Assembly: GCA_033344815.1 (NCBI GenBank)
Contig: JAWPMR010000001.1
Location: 4,884,136-4,948,135 of the forward strand
DNA: 64,000 nucleotides
Reading direction: 5' to 3'
DNA from: Paracoccaceae bacterium
GTDB taxonomy: Bacteria > Pseudomonadota > Alphaproteobacteria > Rhodobacterales > Rhodobacteraceae
Below the pieces are notes generated by a model. It did no database searches. It saw only the letters and a program-made list of their open reading frames with translations, and was not told the origin of the DNA. This document shows, piece by piece, positions 47,729 through 56,018 of this stretch (the stretch's first letter is position 1; every line of letters starts with the position of its first letter). The position numbers and the translations under genes are program-made.

Positions 47729-47732
47729 TTTG
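47719..47732. promoter_or_regulatory. Palindrome at the start of the Lrp-family gene
   Basis: CAAATGACAATTTG has 5-bp inverted arms around GACA and covers the possible start codons of the regulator. AT-rich dyads of this size are typical Lrp/AsnC targets, so autoregulation is plausible. Confidence 0.35.
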
Positions 47733-47831
47733 TCGGGATATTTTCACGGCGTCAATCTGAATTGGTTAATAATTGGGATAATTTTTTAACGCAATACGGG
47801 CATAAAGCCTGGTAGCAAAAGGAGACCCTCA

Positions 47832-48038
47832 ATGATCCAACGTATCTTTCTGTCCCACCCGGCCACCGTCGATGAAACGTTCCTTCAACATATGTGGTTT
47901 GCAATGACCTTTTCGGCGTCGTTGTTTGCAGCGGCCGGGGCGGCGCTTGTCCACGCCTTCATTCCTTGCCTGTTCGAAAAAACCGCAAGCCGGATCATCA
48001 CACGCTTGTATGAACGCATCCACAACCGCGGCGCTTGA
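47832..48038 (+). CDS. Small membrane-associated protein, DUF6356-like
   Basis: This 68-residue protein has one hydrophobic helix (MWFAMTFSASLFAAAGAALVHAFIP) and a basic C-terminus. A strong AAAGGAGA ribosome site precedes the ATG. The layout (HP-TVDETFLQHMWFA, then a glycine/alanine helix and ALVHAFIPCLFEKTAS) matches small proteins I recall annotated as DUF6356 across alphaproteobacteria. Function unknown. Confidence 0.75.
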   Translation: MIQRIFLSHPATVDETFLQHMWFAMTFSASLFAAAGAALVHAFIPCLFEKTASRIITRLYERIHNRGA

Positions 48039-48177
48039 GGCTTCCGAGACATAACTATCTTGGCGGGTTCGGAGTCGTGTGTCTGGTCACAGGGGTGTTC
48101 CGGCATCCCGGTTTCACTGTTGTGAATGAAAAGCCAAATCCTCAAAACCCGGCTTCTCTTTGGGCCTTTTCACCAGC

Positions 48178-49392
48178 TTAACCGGCCAGCGCCTTGTTCA
48201 GGTTCTCGTCGACCTTCTCCAGAAAGCCCATCGTTGTCAGCCATTTTTGATTAGGACCGACCAGCAGCGCAAGGTCCTTGGTCATGAAGCCACTCTCGAC
48301 GGTATCCACCACGACCTTTTCCAAAGTTTCTGCAAAATGCGCGAGCGGCGCGTTTTCGTCGAGTTTCGCACGGTGCTTCAACCCGCCTGTCCATGCATAG
48401 ATCGATGCGATGGAATTGGTGGAAGTCTGTTCGCCTTTTTGATGCTGGCGATAGTGGCGCGTCACCGTGCCATGGGCGGCTTCGGATTCCACAACCTTGC
48501 CGTCGGGAGTCATCAAGACCGAGGCCATTAACCCCAGTGAGCCAAATCCCTGCGCAACCGTGTCCGATTGCACATCACCATCGTAGTTCTTGCACGCCCA
48601 GACATAGCCGCCCGACCATTTCATCGCGGAAGCCACCATATCGTCGATCAATCGGTGTTCATACCAAATCCCGGCCTCCTTGAATTTATCGGCAAACTCC
48701 GCGTCAAATATCTCTTGGAACAATTCCAGAAACCGGCCGTCATATTGCTTCAGGATGGTATTTTTGGTGGACAAATAAACGGGCCAGCCAAGGCTGAGAC
48801 CGTAATTGAAAGAGGCGCGGGCAAAATCAATGATGGATTTATCCAGGTTATACATGGCCATAACCACGCCGCTGTCAGGCGCGTCAAAAACCTCGCGCTC
48901 AATCTCGGTGCCGTCTTCCCCAACGAATTTCAACGTCAGTTTGCCCGCACCGGGGAATTTGAAATCGGTTGCGCGGTATTGATCACCGTAAGCGTGACGT
49001 CCCACTACAATTGGCTTGGTCCAGCCCGGCACAAGGCGGGGTACATTGCTGCAAATGATCGGCTGGCGGAAGATCACCCCGCCCAGAATGTTTCGAATCG
49101 TGCCATTGGGTGACCGCCACATCTGTTTGAGCCCAAATTCCTCAACCCGCGCCTCATCCGGTGTGATGGTTGCACATTTGACGCCGACCCCGTGCTCTTT
49201 GATTGCGTGGGCCGCGTCAACGGTGATTTGGTCATCCGTGGCGTCGCGGGCCTCCATCCCCAGATCGTAATATTTAAGGTCCACGTCCAGATAGGGCAGG
49301 ATCAGCTTTTTCTTGATGAAGTCCCAGATGATGCGGGTCATTTCATCGCCGTCGAGTTCGACGATGGGGTTATCGACCTTGATTTTGGTCAT
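48178..49392 (-). CDS. icd: Isocitrate dehydrogenase, NADP-dependent
   Basis: Icd converts isocitrate to 2-oxoglutarate in the TCA cycle. This 404-residue protein belongs to the eukaryote-like dimeric NADP-dependent type (opening [20 protein letters not shown]) rather than the E. coli type. The signature [21 protein letters not shown] and substrate-site residues in [12 protein letters not shown] are present. The ATG at 49392 begins the conserved sequence. An 18-bp perfect palindrome lies 71-88 bp upstream. Confidence 0.95.
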   Translation of the reverse strand: MTKIKVDNPIVELDGDEMTRIIWDFIKKKLILPYLDVDLKYYDLGMEARDATDDQITVDAAHAIKEHGVGVKCATITPDEARVEEFGLKQMWRSPNGTIRNILGGVIFRQPIICSNVPRLVPGWTKPIVVGRHAYGDQYRATDFKFPGAGKLTLKFVGEDGTEIEREVFDAPDSGVVMAMYNLDKSIIDFARASFNYGLSLGWPVYLSTKNTILKQYDGRFLELFQEIFDAEFADKFKEAGIWYEHRLIDDMVASAMKWSGGYVWACKNYDGDVQSDTVAQGFGSLGLMASVLMTPDGKVVESEAAHGTVTRHYRQHQKGEQTSTNSIASIYAWTGGLKHRAKLDENAPLAHFAETLEKVVVDTVESGFMTKDLALLVGPNQKWLTTMGFLEKVDENLNKALAG

Positions 49393-49462
49393 GCTGAACT
49401 CCGTTTGCGAGGGTTTAGGGCGTTGCGCGCGGTGTAGCGCAGTCCGCATGATTTGGAAAGAC

Positions 49463-49480
49463 GGTATGCAATTGCATACC
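49463..49480. promoter_or_regulatory. 18-bp perfect palindrome upstream of icd
   Basis: GGTATGCAATTGCATACC equals its own reverse complement over all 18 bases. It is 71-88 bp before the icd ATG, a position expected for an operator. GntR-family regulators bind sites of similar size and symmetry. The regulator is unknown. Confidence 0.6.
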
Positions 49481-49501
49481 GAGATTGTGCTTAAAATTTG
49501 T

Positions 49502-49543
49502 CAAAAATGCCTGCAGAAGGCCCGAAGGGGCCTCCTTTCGGGC
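49502..49543 (-). terminator. Likely terminator of the HD-hydrolase operon
   Basis: A GCCCGAA / TTCGGGC stem (49520-49543) is followed on the minus strand, after about 12 bases, by a five-T run (49503-49507). A competing AGGCCC / GGGCCT stem overlaps it. The gap before the T-run makes it imperfect. Confidence 0.45.
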
Positions 49544-49705
49544 AGACCTGTTGCTTGGATCATGTGCGTTCTTGAGCGCCACAAAACACTGACTGTCTGC
49601 TAACGGCATCACGACGTCAGAGACCTTGACGCAGTATACCCTCGGCCATCATTTGGTTCACGGTCACATCGCAAGGTCAAAACGCACATTGCCTGATCTT
49701 GCGGG

Positions 49706-50284
49706 TCATTTTTGTGCAAAAAACGCCTGCAGTTTGGGATGTAACCACTGCCAGAGGGTTGGTGCACCGCGCTTGATCGGAATACCGACGCGCGCTTCAA
49801 GCTGCTCATAGGACACATTATACTCGGTCCATGTGCCACCGCCATTGGCGAGGTTTCCTATCGGTGTCTGAACGCGGTCGATGGATTTGGCAAAAACCGC
49901 GTCGGGACTTGTCGCGGCCTCAAACTCGTCCCAGAGTGCGCGAAAGGAACGCGCCTGATCCGCAGGCAGCAAGCCGAAAATGCGATCCGCCGCTGCCGCC
50001 TCCGCCAGCGCCATGGCGTCCTCATCGACCTGTCCATGGATCGGGTTATCGCCCGCGTCAATCTCTACCAGATCATGCAGCAGAAGCATCTTGAGAACCC
50101 GGTCGATCTGCACATCTGATCCGGCCTGATCCGCCAGTACATAGGCATAAAGCATCACGTGCCATGAATGTTCAGCGGAGTTTTCGTGCCGGCTGTCATC
50201 ATGCAGTCGCGAGGCGCGCAGGATGGACTTCAACCGGTCTGCTTCGCTCAGAAAGTCGATCTGAGCGGTCAGGCGATCATTCAT
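49706..50284 (-). CDS. HD-domain phosphohydrolase (YfbR/HDDC2-like)
   Basis: This 192-residue HD-superfamily metal-dependent phosphohydrolase has the metal-site histidines and aspartates in RHENSAEHSWH (about 33-43) and LLHDLVEIDAGD (about 69-80). The closest type is the YfbR/HDDC2 5'-deoxynucleotidase group. The exact nucleotide substrate is not assignable. Its first eight bases overlap the 80-residue unknown gene, which is followed upstream by an alpha/beta hydrolase; the three form one operon. Confidence 0.85.
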   Translation of the reverse strand: MNDRLTAQIDFLSEADRLKSILRASRLHDDSRHENSAEHSWHVMLYAYVLADQAGSDVQIDRVLKMLLLHDLVEIDAGDNPIHGQVDEDAMALAEAAAADRIFGLLPADQARSFRALWDEFEAATSPDAVFAKSIDRVQTPIGNLANGGGTWTEYNVSYEQLEARVGIPIKRGAPTLWQWLHPKLQAFFAQK

Positions 50285-50519
50285 TGCCGGGCAGCCCCGC
50301 GCCCTGCGTCAGTTCATCCTGCAACCGTTTGAGCATGTCGCGCGCCCGCTGTTCTGCCCGCCGCACCCGAACGGCGGTCAGATAGGCTTCTTCCATGGTC
50401 TGTGATGACCCGCCGATAGCGTCTGCGACGCGCTGCACGAAGGCGTCATCGCCCGTGGCATTGATGATCTTCAGGCTGTCCAGCGCCAGTTCATCGGCGA
50501 TATCATCGACGAGGCCCAT
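50277..50519 (-). CDS. Small conserved acidic protein of unknown function
   Basis: This 80-residue protein is predicted to be mostly helical and soluble (MGLVDDIADELALDSLKI, then AVRVRRAEQRARDMLKRLQDEL). It overlaps the HD gene by 8 bp and lies 4 bp after the alpha/beta hydrolase gene. That tight spacing argues that it is a real gene. I do not recognise a family. Confidence 0.65.
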   Translation of the reverse strand: MGLVDDIADELALDSLKIINATGDDAFVQRVADAIGGSSQTMEEAYLTAVRVRRAEQRARDMLKRLQDELTQGAGLPGNE

Positions 50520-50523
50520 GGGG

Positions 50524-51177
50524 TCAGCGCGATGTTTCTGTCAAACGGCGCTTCACGTAAGACGTTGTGGAATCGATCAACGTATCGATATGCGGCTCTT
50601 CAAAGAAGTGCCCGGCACCTTCAACCTGTTCGTGCGTGATTGTGATGCCTTTTTGTTCATGCAGCTTGCTGACCAGCGATTCCGTATCGCTTGGAGGGGC
50701 CACGCGGTCTGCCGTTCCATTGATGATCAGGCCAGAGGCCGGGCAGGGCGCAAGGAATGAAAAATCATACATGTTGGCGGGCGGTGCGACAGAGATGAAC
50801 CCGGTAATTTCCGGGCGTCGCATCAAAAGCTGCATACCGATCCACGCGCCAAACGAAAAACCGGCCACCCAACAGTGTTTGGAGTTGTTGTTCATCGACT
50901 GCAGGTAATCCAGCGCGGAGGCCGCGTCAGACAGTTCGCCAATCCCCTGATCATACTCGCCCTGGCTGCGTCCGACACCCCGGAAATTGAACCGCAGCAC
51001 GGTGAACCCCATGTTGTAAAACGCATAATGCATCCGGTGCACGATCACCTGGTTCATCGTGCCGCCAAATTGCGGGTGCGGATGCAGGATGATCGCGATC
51101 GGCGCGTCTCGTTCTTTTTGAGGGTGGTAGCGGCCTTCGAGGCGGCCTTCGGGTCCGGGAAAAATGACCTCGGGCAT
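50524..51177 (-). CDS. Alpha/beta hydrolase
   Basis: This 217-residue alpha/beta-hydrolase-fold protein has the oxyanion segment LHPHPQFGGTMNQ near residues 30-42, the nucleophile elbow GFSFGAWIG and the catalytic histidine region EGAGHFFEE. It resembles the uncharacterised dienelactone-hydrolase-like group often found beside iscR-suf operons. The ATG at 51177 begins MPEVIFPGPEGRLEG; the 10-codon extension is less likely. It is divergent from iscR, sharing a 168-bp promoter region. Confidence 0.82.
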   Translation of the reverse strand: MPEVIFPGPEGRLEGRYHPQKERDAPIAIILHPHPQFGGTMNQVIVHRMHYAFYNMGFTVLRFNFRGVGRSQGEYDQGIGELSDAASALDYLQSMNNNSKHCWVAGFSFGAWIGMQLLMRRPEITGFISVAPPANMYDFSFLAPCPASGLIINGTADRVAPPSDTESLVSKLHEQKGITITHEQVEGAGHFFEEPHIDTLIDSTTSYVKRRLTETSR

Positions 51178-51218
51178 GAGCGTCCCTGTAACAATGTCTA
51201 TCGGCACATGGCGAATTC

Positions 51219-51247
51219 TTGACGGCTTCGCTCAGGTACCTTAGAAC
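51219..51247 (+). promoter_or_regulatory. Promoter of the iscR-suf operon
   Basis: TTGACG (51219-51224) and TAGAAC (51242-51247) lie exactly 17 bp apart. The -10 hexamer is inside the Irr-type palindrome. Confidence 0.6.
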
Positions 51248-51255
51248 GGTTCTAA
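51241..51255. promoter_or_regulatory. Irr box (iron control element)
   Basis: TTAGAACGGTTCTAA is a palindrome with 7-bp arms around one base. It fits the TTAGAA-N3-TTCTAA iron control element bound by Irr in Rhizobiales and Rhodobacterales. It covers the -10 element of the suf promoter, so Irr bound under low iron would repress or modulate the operon. Confidence 0.7.
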
Positions 51256-51345
51256 TTTGTGCGCACTGCGTTCGTCGGAGTGCGAAACCCGGACTTAGGC
51301 ATTTTAAAGCGCCACGTCAATCAAATGCGGGCAAGGAGCCTTGGA

Positions 51346-51807
51346 GTGAAGCTTTCGACGAAAGGACGCTATGCCATGGTTGCACTGGCCGATATTGCTT
51401 TGCAGCCAGAAGGGCAACTCGTGACGCTCGGCGACATTGCCGGTCGGCAGTCAATTTCGCTGCCTTATCTGGAGCAGCTGTTTGTCAAATTGCGACGGGC
51501 GGAACTGGTGGCATCCGTGCGCGGTCCGGGTGGCGGGTATCGGCTTGCGCGGCGCACCTCGGATATCCGGGTGGTCGATATTCTGTCCGCCGTGGATGAA
51601 ACCGTGGATGCAATGCACAAGGGCGCGGGCGCTTCCGGGGGCGCGTCGGGCAGTCGTGCGCAGTCCCTGACCAACCGGTTGTGGGAAGGGTTGAGCGCGC
51701 ATGTCTATGTGTTTCTGCACCAGACACGATTGTCAGACGTGATCGCCAATGAGCTGGTGCCGTGCCCGGCCGTGCCAAGCCTGTTTGACGTCGTGGATGA
51801 AGAATGA
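51346..51807 (+). CDS. iscR: Fe-S-responsive Rrf2-family regulator IscR (atypical)
   Basis: IscR represses Fe-S assembly genes when its own cluster is intact. This 153-residue protein has the Rrf2 winged helix (MKLSTKGRYAMVALADIAL, SLPYLEQLFVKLRRAELV, RGPGGGY). The region that holds the three cluster cysteines in E. coli is replaced by a glycine/serine-rich loop. The only cysteine left is Cys140. Rhodobacter sphaeroides IscR is likewise a one-cysteine protein that still binds a cluster. The GTG at 51346 has AAGGAG upstream; the longer frame is unsupported. Confidence 0.88.
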   Translation: MKLSTKGRYAMVALADIALQPEGQLVTLGDIAGRQSISLPYLEQLFVKLRRAELVASVRGPGGGYRLARRTSDIRVVDILSAVDETVDAMHKGAGASGGASGSRAQSLTNRLWEGLSAHVYVFLHQTRLSDVIANELVPCPAVPSLFDVVDEE

Positions 51808-52952
51808 GCCGGGTTTACCTGGATCATAACGCAACGACGCCGCTGCGCGCAGAAGCGCGCGCTGCGATGAGCGCGGCGATGGATGTCATGGGAAACCCGT
51901 CCTCTGTGCATGCAGAGGGGCGCGCGGCCAAGGGTTTGATGGAACGTGCGCGGGCGCAGGTCGCCGCCCTTGCAGGCTGCACGCCCGGGCAGGTGGTATT
52001 TACCAGCAGCGCCACAGAGGCCGCAGCCCTTGCGGTAGCGCAGAAAGATCAGCACGGAGGGATATTTGCAGCTCTGCCAACAGAGCATGACTGCCTGACC
52101 GTATGGAGTGAGGCAGAATTGCGGAGTCTTTTTGGAAAGGACGGCCATTTTTCCCAACAAGACGGTCTTGCCGATTTTTTCGGGCGGGCCACAGGGCCAG
52201 CCTCGCCTGTGGCACTGATTGCAATCTCAGGAGCAAATAGTGAAACCGGTCTGATGCCGTCCGACGGAAAGGTCGTGCCAAGTCGCCACGCCCCCGAGCC
52301 GCACCCGTATTCGGTGATTTGTGACATCACGCAGGTCGCGGGCAAAATGCCCATACAATACGATGGCAACAAACGTCCGGCCTATATGATCCTGTCGGCG
52401 CATAAGCTGGGCGGGCCGAAAGGTGTCGGGGCGTTGATCAATTTCACCTCTGAAGACCCATCTGCGCTGCTGCGCGGAGGTGGTCAGGAAATGGGCCGCC
52501 GTGCGGGCACGGAAAACATCATCGGGATTGCGGGATTTGGGGCTGCGGCAGAGGCTGCGGCGCGCGATGTGACCGCCGGGCGGTGGGAAGAAATCGCAGA
52601 ACTTAGAAAGATTCTAGAAAACACCCTTGCAGCCGAGGCCAAGACGACTATTTTTGTCGGGAAAGGCGCGAACCGCCTGCCCAATACAAGTTGTTTTGCC
52701 ACGCCGGGCTGGAAAGGCGAAGCCCAGGTCATTCAGATGGACCTTGCCGGTTTTGCAATTAGCGCAGGATCCGCCTGTTCCAGCGGCAAGGTCAAGGCCA
52801 GCAATGTGTTGCGCGCCATGGGATACGACGAAGAAACAGCCAGCAGCGCGGTTCGCGTGTCGTTGGGATTGGAAACAACCGAGCAGGACATTCAGCGATT
52901 TGCTGAGGTATGGCTTGAAAAAGAACGTAAATTTCGCGCCCGCGCGGCGTGA
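51804..52952 (+). CDS. Cysteine desulfurase, NifS/IscS type
   Basis: This 382-residue PLP enzyme takes sulfur from cysteine for Fe-S clusters. The PLP lysine is in ILSAHKLGGPKGVG and the sulfur-carrying cysteine is in SAGSACSSGKVKASNV, the long flexible loop of the IscS/NifS (class I) type. It overlaps iscR by 4 bp. The operon also encodes SufS, a class II desulfurase, so two sulfur donors are made together. Confidence 0.9.
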   Translation: MSRVYLDHNATTPLRAEARAAMSAAMDVMGNPSSVHAEGRAAKGLMERARAQVAALAGCTPGQVVFTSSATEAAALAVAQKDQHGGIFAALPTEHDCLTVWSEAELRSLFGKDGHFSQQDGLADFFGRATGPASPVALIAISGANSETGLMPSDGKVVPSRHAPEPHPYSVICDITQVAGKMPIQYDGNKRPAYMILSAHKLGGPKGVGALINFTSEDPSALLRGGGQEMGRRAGTENIIGIAGFGAAAEAAARDVTAGRWEEIAELRKILENTLAAEAKTTIFVGKGANRLPNTSCFATPGWKGEAQVIQMDLAGFAISAGSACSSGKVKASNVLRAMGYDEETASSAVRVSLGLETTEQDIQRFAEVWLEKERKFRARAA

Positions 52953-52967
52953 GTGATGGAGGGTAAG

Positions 52968-54503
52968 ATGGCTGCACTGGATCAACCGCTGGACGATGTT
53001 CAGGTAAAAGAAGGCGTCGATCAGGAAACCGTGGATGCGGTGCGCGAAGTCGGCGGCAAGTATAAATACGGCTGGTCCACCGACATCGAAATGGAATACG
53101 CGCCCAAGGGTTTGTCGACCGATATCGTGCGTCTGATTTCAGAAAAGAACGAAGAGCCCGAATGGATGCTGGAATGGCGTCTGGCCGCCTATGATCGCTG
53201 GCTGCAAAAGAAAGAGCCCAAATGGGCGATGGTGGATTATCCGGAAATCGACTTTCAGGATCAATACTATTACGCGCGTCCCAAGTCGATGGAGGTCAAG
53301 CCAAAGTCCCTGGACGAAGTTGATCCCAAGCTGTTGGAAACCTACAAGAAACTTGGCATCCCGCTTAAGGAACAGATGATCCTCGCGGGCGTTGAGGGGG
53401 CCGAAGAACTGGGCGATGAGCCGCGCAAGGTGGCCGTTGATGCGGTATTTGATTCCGTCTCCGTGGGTACGACTTTTCAGGATGAATTGAAAAAAGCAGG
53501 CGTGATCTTCTGCTCGATTTCGGAGGCCATCCAAGAGCACCCCGAACTGGTGAAGAAATACCTCGGCACCGTCGTGCCCGTGTCAGACAATTACTACGCG
53601 ACGCTGAATTCCGCCGTGTTTTCGGATGGCTCGTTCGTCTATGTGCCGCCGGGCGTGCGCTGCCCGATGGAACTTTCGACCTATTTCCGCATCAACGCTG
53701 AAAACACAGGCCAATTCGAACGCACGCTGATCATCGCGGACAAGGGCTCCTATGTGTCCTACCTTGAGGGCTGCACCGCGCCGCAGCGTGACATCGCGCA
53801 ATTGCATGCGGCTGTGGTCGAGATAATCATCGAGGAAGACGCGGAGGTGAAATATTCCACCGTGCAGAACTGGTACCCCGGGGACGAAAACGGCAAGGGC
53901 GGTATCTATAACTTCGTGACCAAACGCGCCGATTGCCGTGGGGATCGGGCCAAGGTGATGTGGACGCAGGTGGAAACTGGCTCTGCGGTGACGTGGAAGT
54001 ACCCGTCTTGTATTCTGCGCGGCGATGACACACAGGGTGAATTCTATTCGATCGCCATCGCCAACAACATGCAGCAGGCCGATACCGGCACCAAGATGAT
54101 CCATCTGGGCAAGCGGACCAAATCGCGCATCGTCTCTAAGGGGATTTCGGCCGGTAAGGCACAAAACACCTATCGCGGGCTGGTCTCGATGCACCCCAAG
54201 GCCAAGGAGTCGCGCAACTATACGCAATGCGACAGCCTGCTGATTGGCGGGGATTGTGGCGCACATACCGTGCCTTATATTGAGGTCAAGAATAACTCCT
54301 CACGGGTGGAGCATGAGGCGACGACCTCTAAAGTGGATGATGACCAGCTATTCTACTGCCGCTCGCGCGGGATGGATGAAGAAGAGGCCGTGGCGCTGGT
54401 GGTGAACGGGTTCTGCAAGGACGTGCTGCAGGCGTTGCCAATGGAATTCGCCATGGAAGCGCAGCAATTGGTGGCGATTTCGTTGGAAGGCTCGGTGGGT
54501 TAA
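52968..54503 (+). CDS. sufB: Fe-S assembly scaffold SufB
   Basis: SufB is the core scaffold of the SufBCD complex, on which nascent clusters are built. The 511 residues show [19 protein letters not shown] and [17 protein letters not shown] of the SufB/D beta-helix core. The ATG at 52968 has GGAGG 5 bases upstream; the open frame begins five codons earlier at a GTG. It sits 15 bp after the desulfurase gene. Confidence 0.95.
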   Translation: MAALDQPLDDVQVKEGVDQETVDAVREVGGKYKYGWSTDIEMEYAPKGLSTDIVRLISEKNEEPEWMLEWRLAAYDRWLQKKEPKWAMVDYPEIDFQDQYYYARPKSMEVKPKSLDEVDPKLLETYKKLGIPLKEQMILAGVEGAEELGDEPRKVAVDAVFDSVSVGTTFQDELKKAGVIFCSISEAIQEHPELVKKYLGTVVPVSDNYYATLNSAVFSDGSFVYVPPGVRCPMELSTYFRINAENTGQFERTLIIADKGSYVSYLEGCTAPQRDIAQLHAAVVEIIIEEDAEVKYSTVQNWYPGDENGKGGIYNFVTKRADCRGDRAKVMWTQVETGSAVTWKYPSCILRGDDTQGEFYSIAIANNMQQADTGTKMIHLGKRTKSRIVSKGISAGKAQNTYRGLVSMHPKAKESRNYTQCDSLLIGGDCGAHTVPYIEVKNNSSRVEHEATTSKVDDDQLFYCRSRGMDEEEAVALVVNGFCKDVLQALPMEFAMEAQQLVAISLEGSVG

Positions 54504-54506
54504 GGC

Positions 54507-54872
54507 TTGGCTACTTTTGGCTACCAGAAACCGCGTCCCCAGCCGCGGCTCAAGGACGCATATTCGGGTCCGCCTTCGATCTGGCGGGCTGCGTTATGGT
54601 TGTTCGTTTCGGTGGTAATTCCGGTGGCCGTTTTTTCCAGTCTCGACGTTTTGCAACTTGGGGTTTGGCTGGACGTTGGTCTTAGCCTTTTGTGGTTTAT
54701 TGCGCTTCAATCTTTCGTTGGCGAGTTAGTTCGGTTTTTTCGTAAATTTAGGAGAACGCGCGAAGTAGCTTTGATTGCGGCAAGATCCCTTAAAGAAGAG
54801 CAATTGATCAAAGACGGAAAGACGGTGTCGGGAATTACGCCATCAGCTTGTAAGGTAAGCGAGAGTAAATAG
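54507..54872 (+). CDS. Unknown two-helix membrane protein inside the suf operon
   Basis: This possible 121-residue protein starts from a TTG at 54507, 3 bp after the sufB stop. Two hydrophobic segments (about 27-47 and 52-70) are followed by a basic, then mixed, C-terminus. The second half of the gene is visibly AT-rich (for example around 54690-54870) against GC-rich neighbours, with many T- and A-ending codons. That suggests recent acquisition or relaxed selection. I do not recognise it. The tight operon position favours expression, but the weak start and odd composition lower confidence. Confidence 0.55.
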   Translation: MATFGYQKPRPQPRLKDAYSGPPSIWRAALWLFVSVVIPVAVFSSLDVLQLGVWLDVGLSLLWFIALQSFVGELVRFFRKFRRTREVALIAARSLKEEQLIKDGKTVSGITPSACKVSESK

Positions 54873-55187
54873 ATGATCCTAACAACAACCAACACCATCG
54901 AAGGCCGCCCGATCACCGCCTACAAAGGCATCGTCGTGGGCGAGGCCATCATGGGTGCGAATATCGTGCGGGATTTCTTTGCTTCCGTGACGGATGTGAT
55001 CGGCGGACGCTCGGGCGCTTATGAAAGCAAACTCAAAGACGCGCGCGACGAGGCCATGCAGGAAATCGAAGAACGCGCCGCCGCCATCGGGGCCAATGCG
55101 GTTGTGGGCATCGATCTGGATTACGAGGTGATCGGGGATTCCATGCTGATGGTTTCTGTTTCCGGCACCGGCGTCACGATCACCTAG
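54873..55187 (+). CDS. YbjQ-family (DUF74) protein
   Basis: This is a 104-residue member of the YbjQ/heavy-metal-binding family, which forms pentameric rings in crystals. The pattern [20 protein letters not shown], then [25 protein letters not shown], is characteristic. The function is unknown. It lies within the suf operon between the AT-rich unknown gene and sufC. Confidence 0.85.
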   Translation: MILTTTNTIEGRPITAYKGIVVGEAIMGANIVRDFFASVTDVIGGRSGAYESKLKDARDEAMQEIEERAAAIGANAVVGIDLDYEVIGDSMLMVSVSGTGVTIT

Positions 55188-55262
55188 AGAAGATACATAA
55201 AGAACACGTCGCAAGACATTGAATAAAAACCGCTCTTGCGGATGGACATAAAGGACGAAAAC

Positions 55263-56018
55263 ATGCTGAGCATCAAGAACCTGCACGTGAAACTCGAAGA
55301 AGAGGACAAGCAGATCCTCAAAGGCGTCGATCTGGAGATCGAAGCGGGCAAGGTCCACGCGATCATGGGCCCAAACGGGTCCGGCAAGTCGACGCTCTCC
55401 TATGTGCTGTCGGGTAAAGACGGCTATGAGGTCACCGACGGATCCGCCGAGATGGAAGGCGAAGACGTGCTCGATATGGAACCCGAAGAGCGCGCCGCCG
55501 CAGGCCTGTTTCTGGCGTTCCAATACCCGGTCGAAATCCCCGGTGTGGGCAACATGACTTTCCTGCGCACCGCCGTGAACGCACAACGCAAGGCCCGCGG
55601 ACAGGAGGAAATGTCGGCAGGTGACTTCCTCAAAGCCGTGCGCGCCCGCGCCAAGGAATTGAAAATCGACGCGGATATGCTCAAACGCCCGGTCAATGTC
55701 GGCTTTTCGGGTGGTGAGAAAAAACGTAACGAAATCCTGCAAATGGCCATGCTTGAGCCCAAGATGTGCATTCTGGACGAGACCGACTCGGGCCTCGACG
55801 TGGATGCGATGAAGCTGGTGGCAGAGGGCGTCAATGCGCTGCGCTCAACGGGGCGTGGGTTCCTTGTGATCACCCACTATCAGCGTCTGCTCGATCATAT
55901 CAAACCGGACGTGGTGCACATCATGGCGGACGGGCGTATCGTGAAAACAGGTGGGCCAGAACTGGCGCTGGAAGTTGAAAACAACGGTTACGGTGATATT
56001 CTCGCCGAGGTGGCATAA
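55263..56018 (+). CDS. sufC: Fe-S assembly ATPase SufC
   Basis: SufC is the ABC-type ATPase of the SufBCD scaffold and drives conformational change rather than transport. The 251 residues include Walker A GPNGSGKST, signature FSGGEKKRNEI and Walker B CILDETDSGLD, all of the SufC type. The ATG at 55263 has AAAGGACGAAAAC before it. It shares one base with the sufD start (TAATG). Confidence 0.95.
   Translation: MLSIKNLHVKLEEEDKQILKGVDLEIEAGKVHAIMGPNGSGKSTLSYVLSGKDGYEVTDGSAEMEGEDVLDMEPEERAAAGLFLAFQYPVEIPGVGNMTFLRTAVNAQRKARGQEEMSAGDFLKAVRARAKELKIDADMLKRPVNVGFSGGEKKRNEILQMAMLEPKMCILDETDSGLDVDAMKLVAEGVNALRSTGRGFLVITHYQRLLDHIKPDVVHIMADGRIVKTGGPELALEVENNGYGDILAEVA

Larger units (their letters stand above)
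49393..49705. other. Upstream region of icd
   Basis: This 313-bp gap on the minus strand holds the likely terminator of the HD-hydrolase operon (49502-49543), then an 18-bp palindrome (49463-49480), then the icd leader. No gene is seen. Confidence 0.6.
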
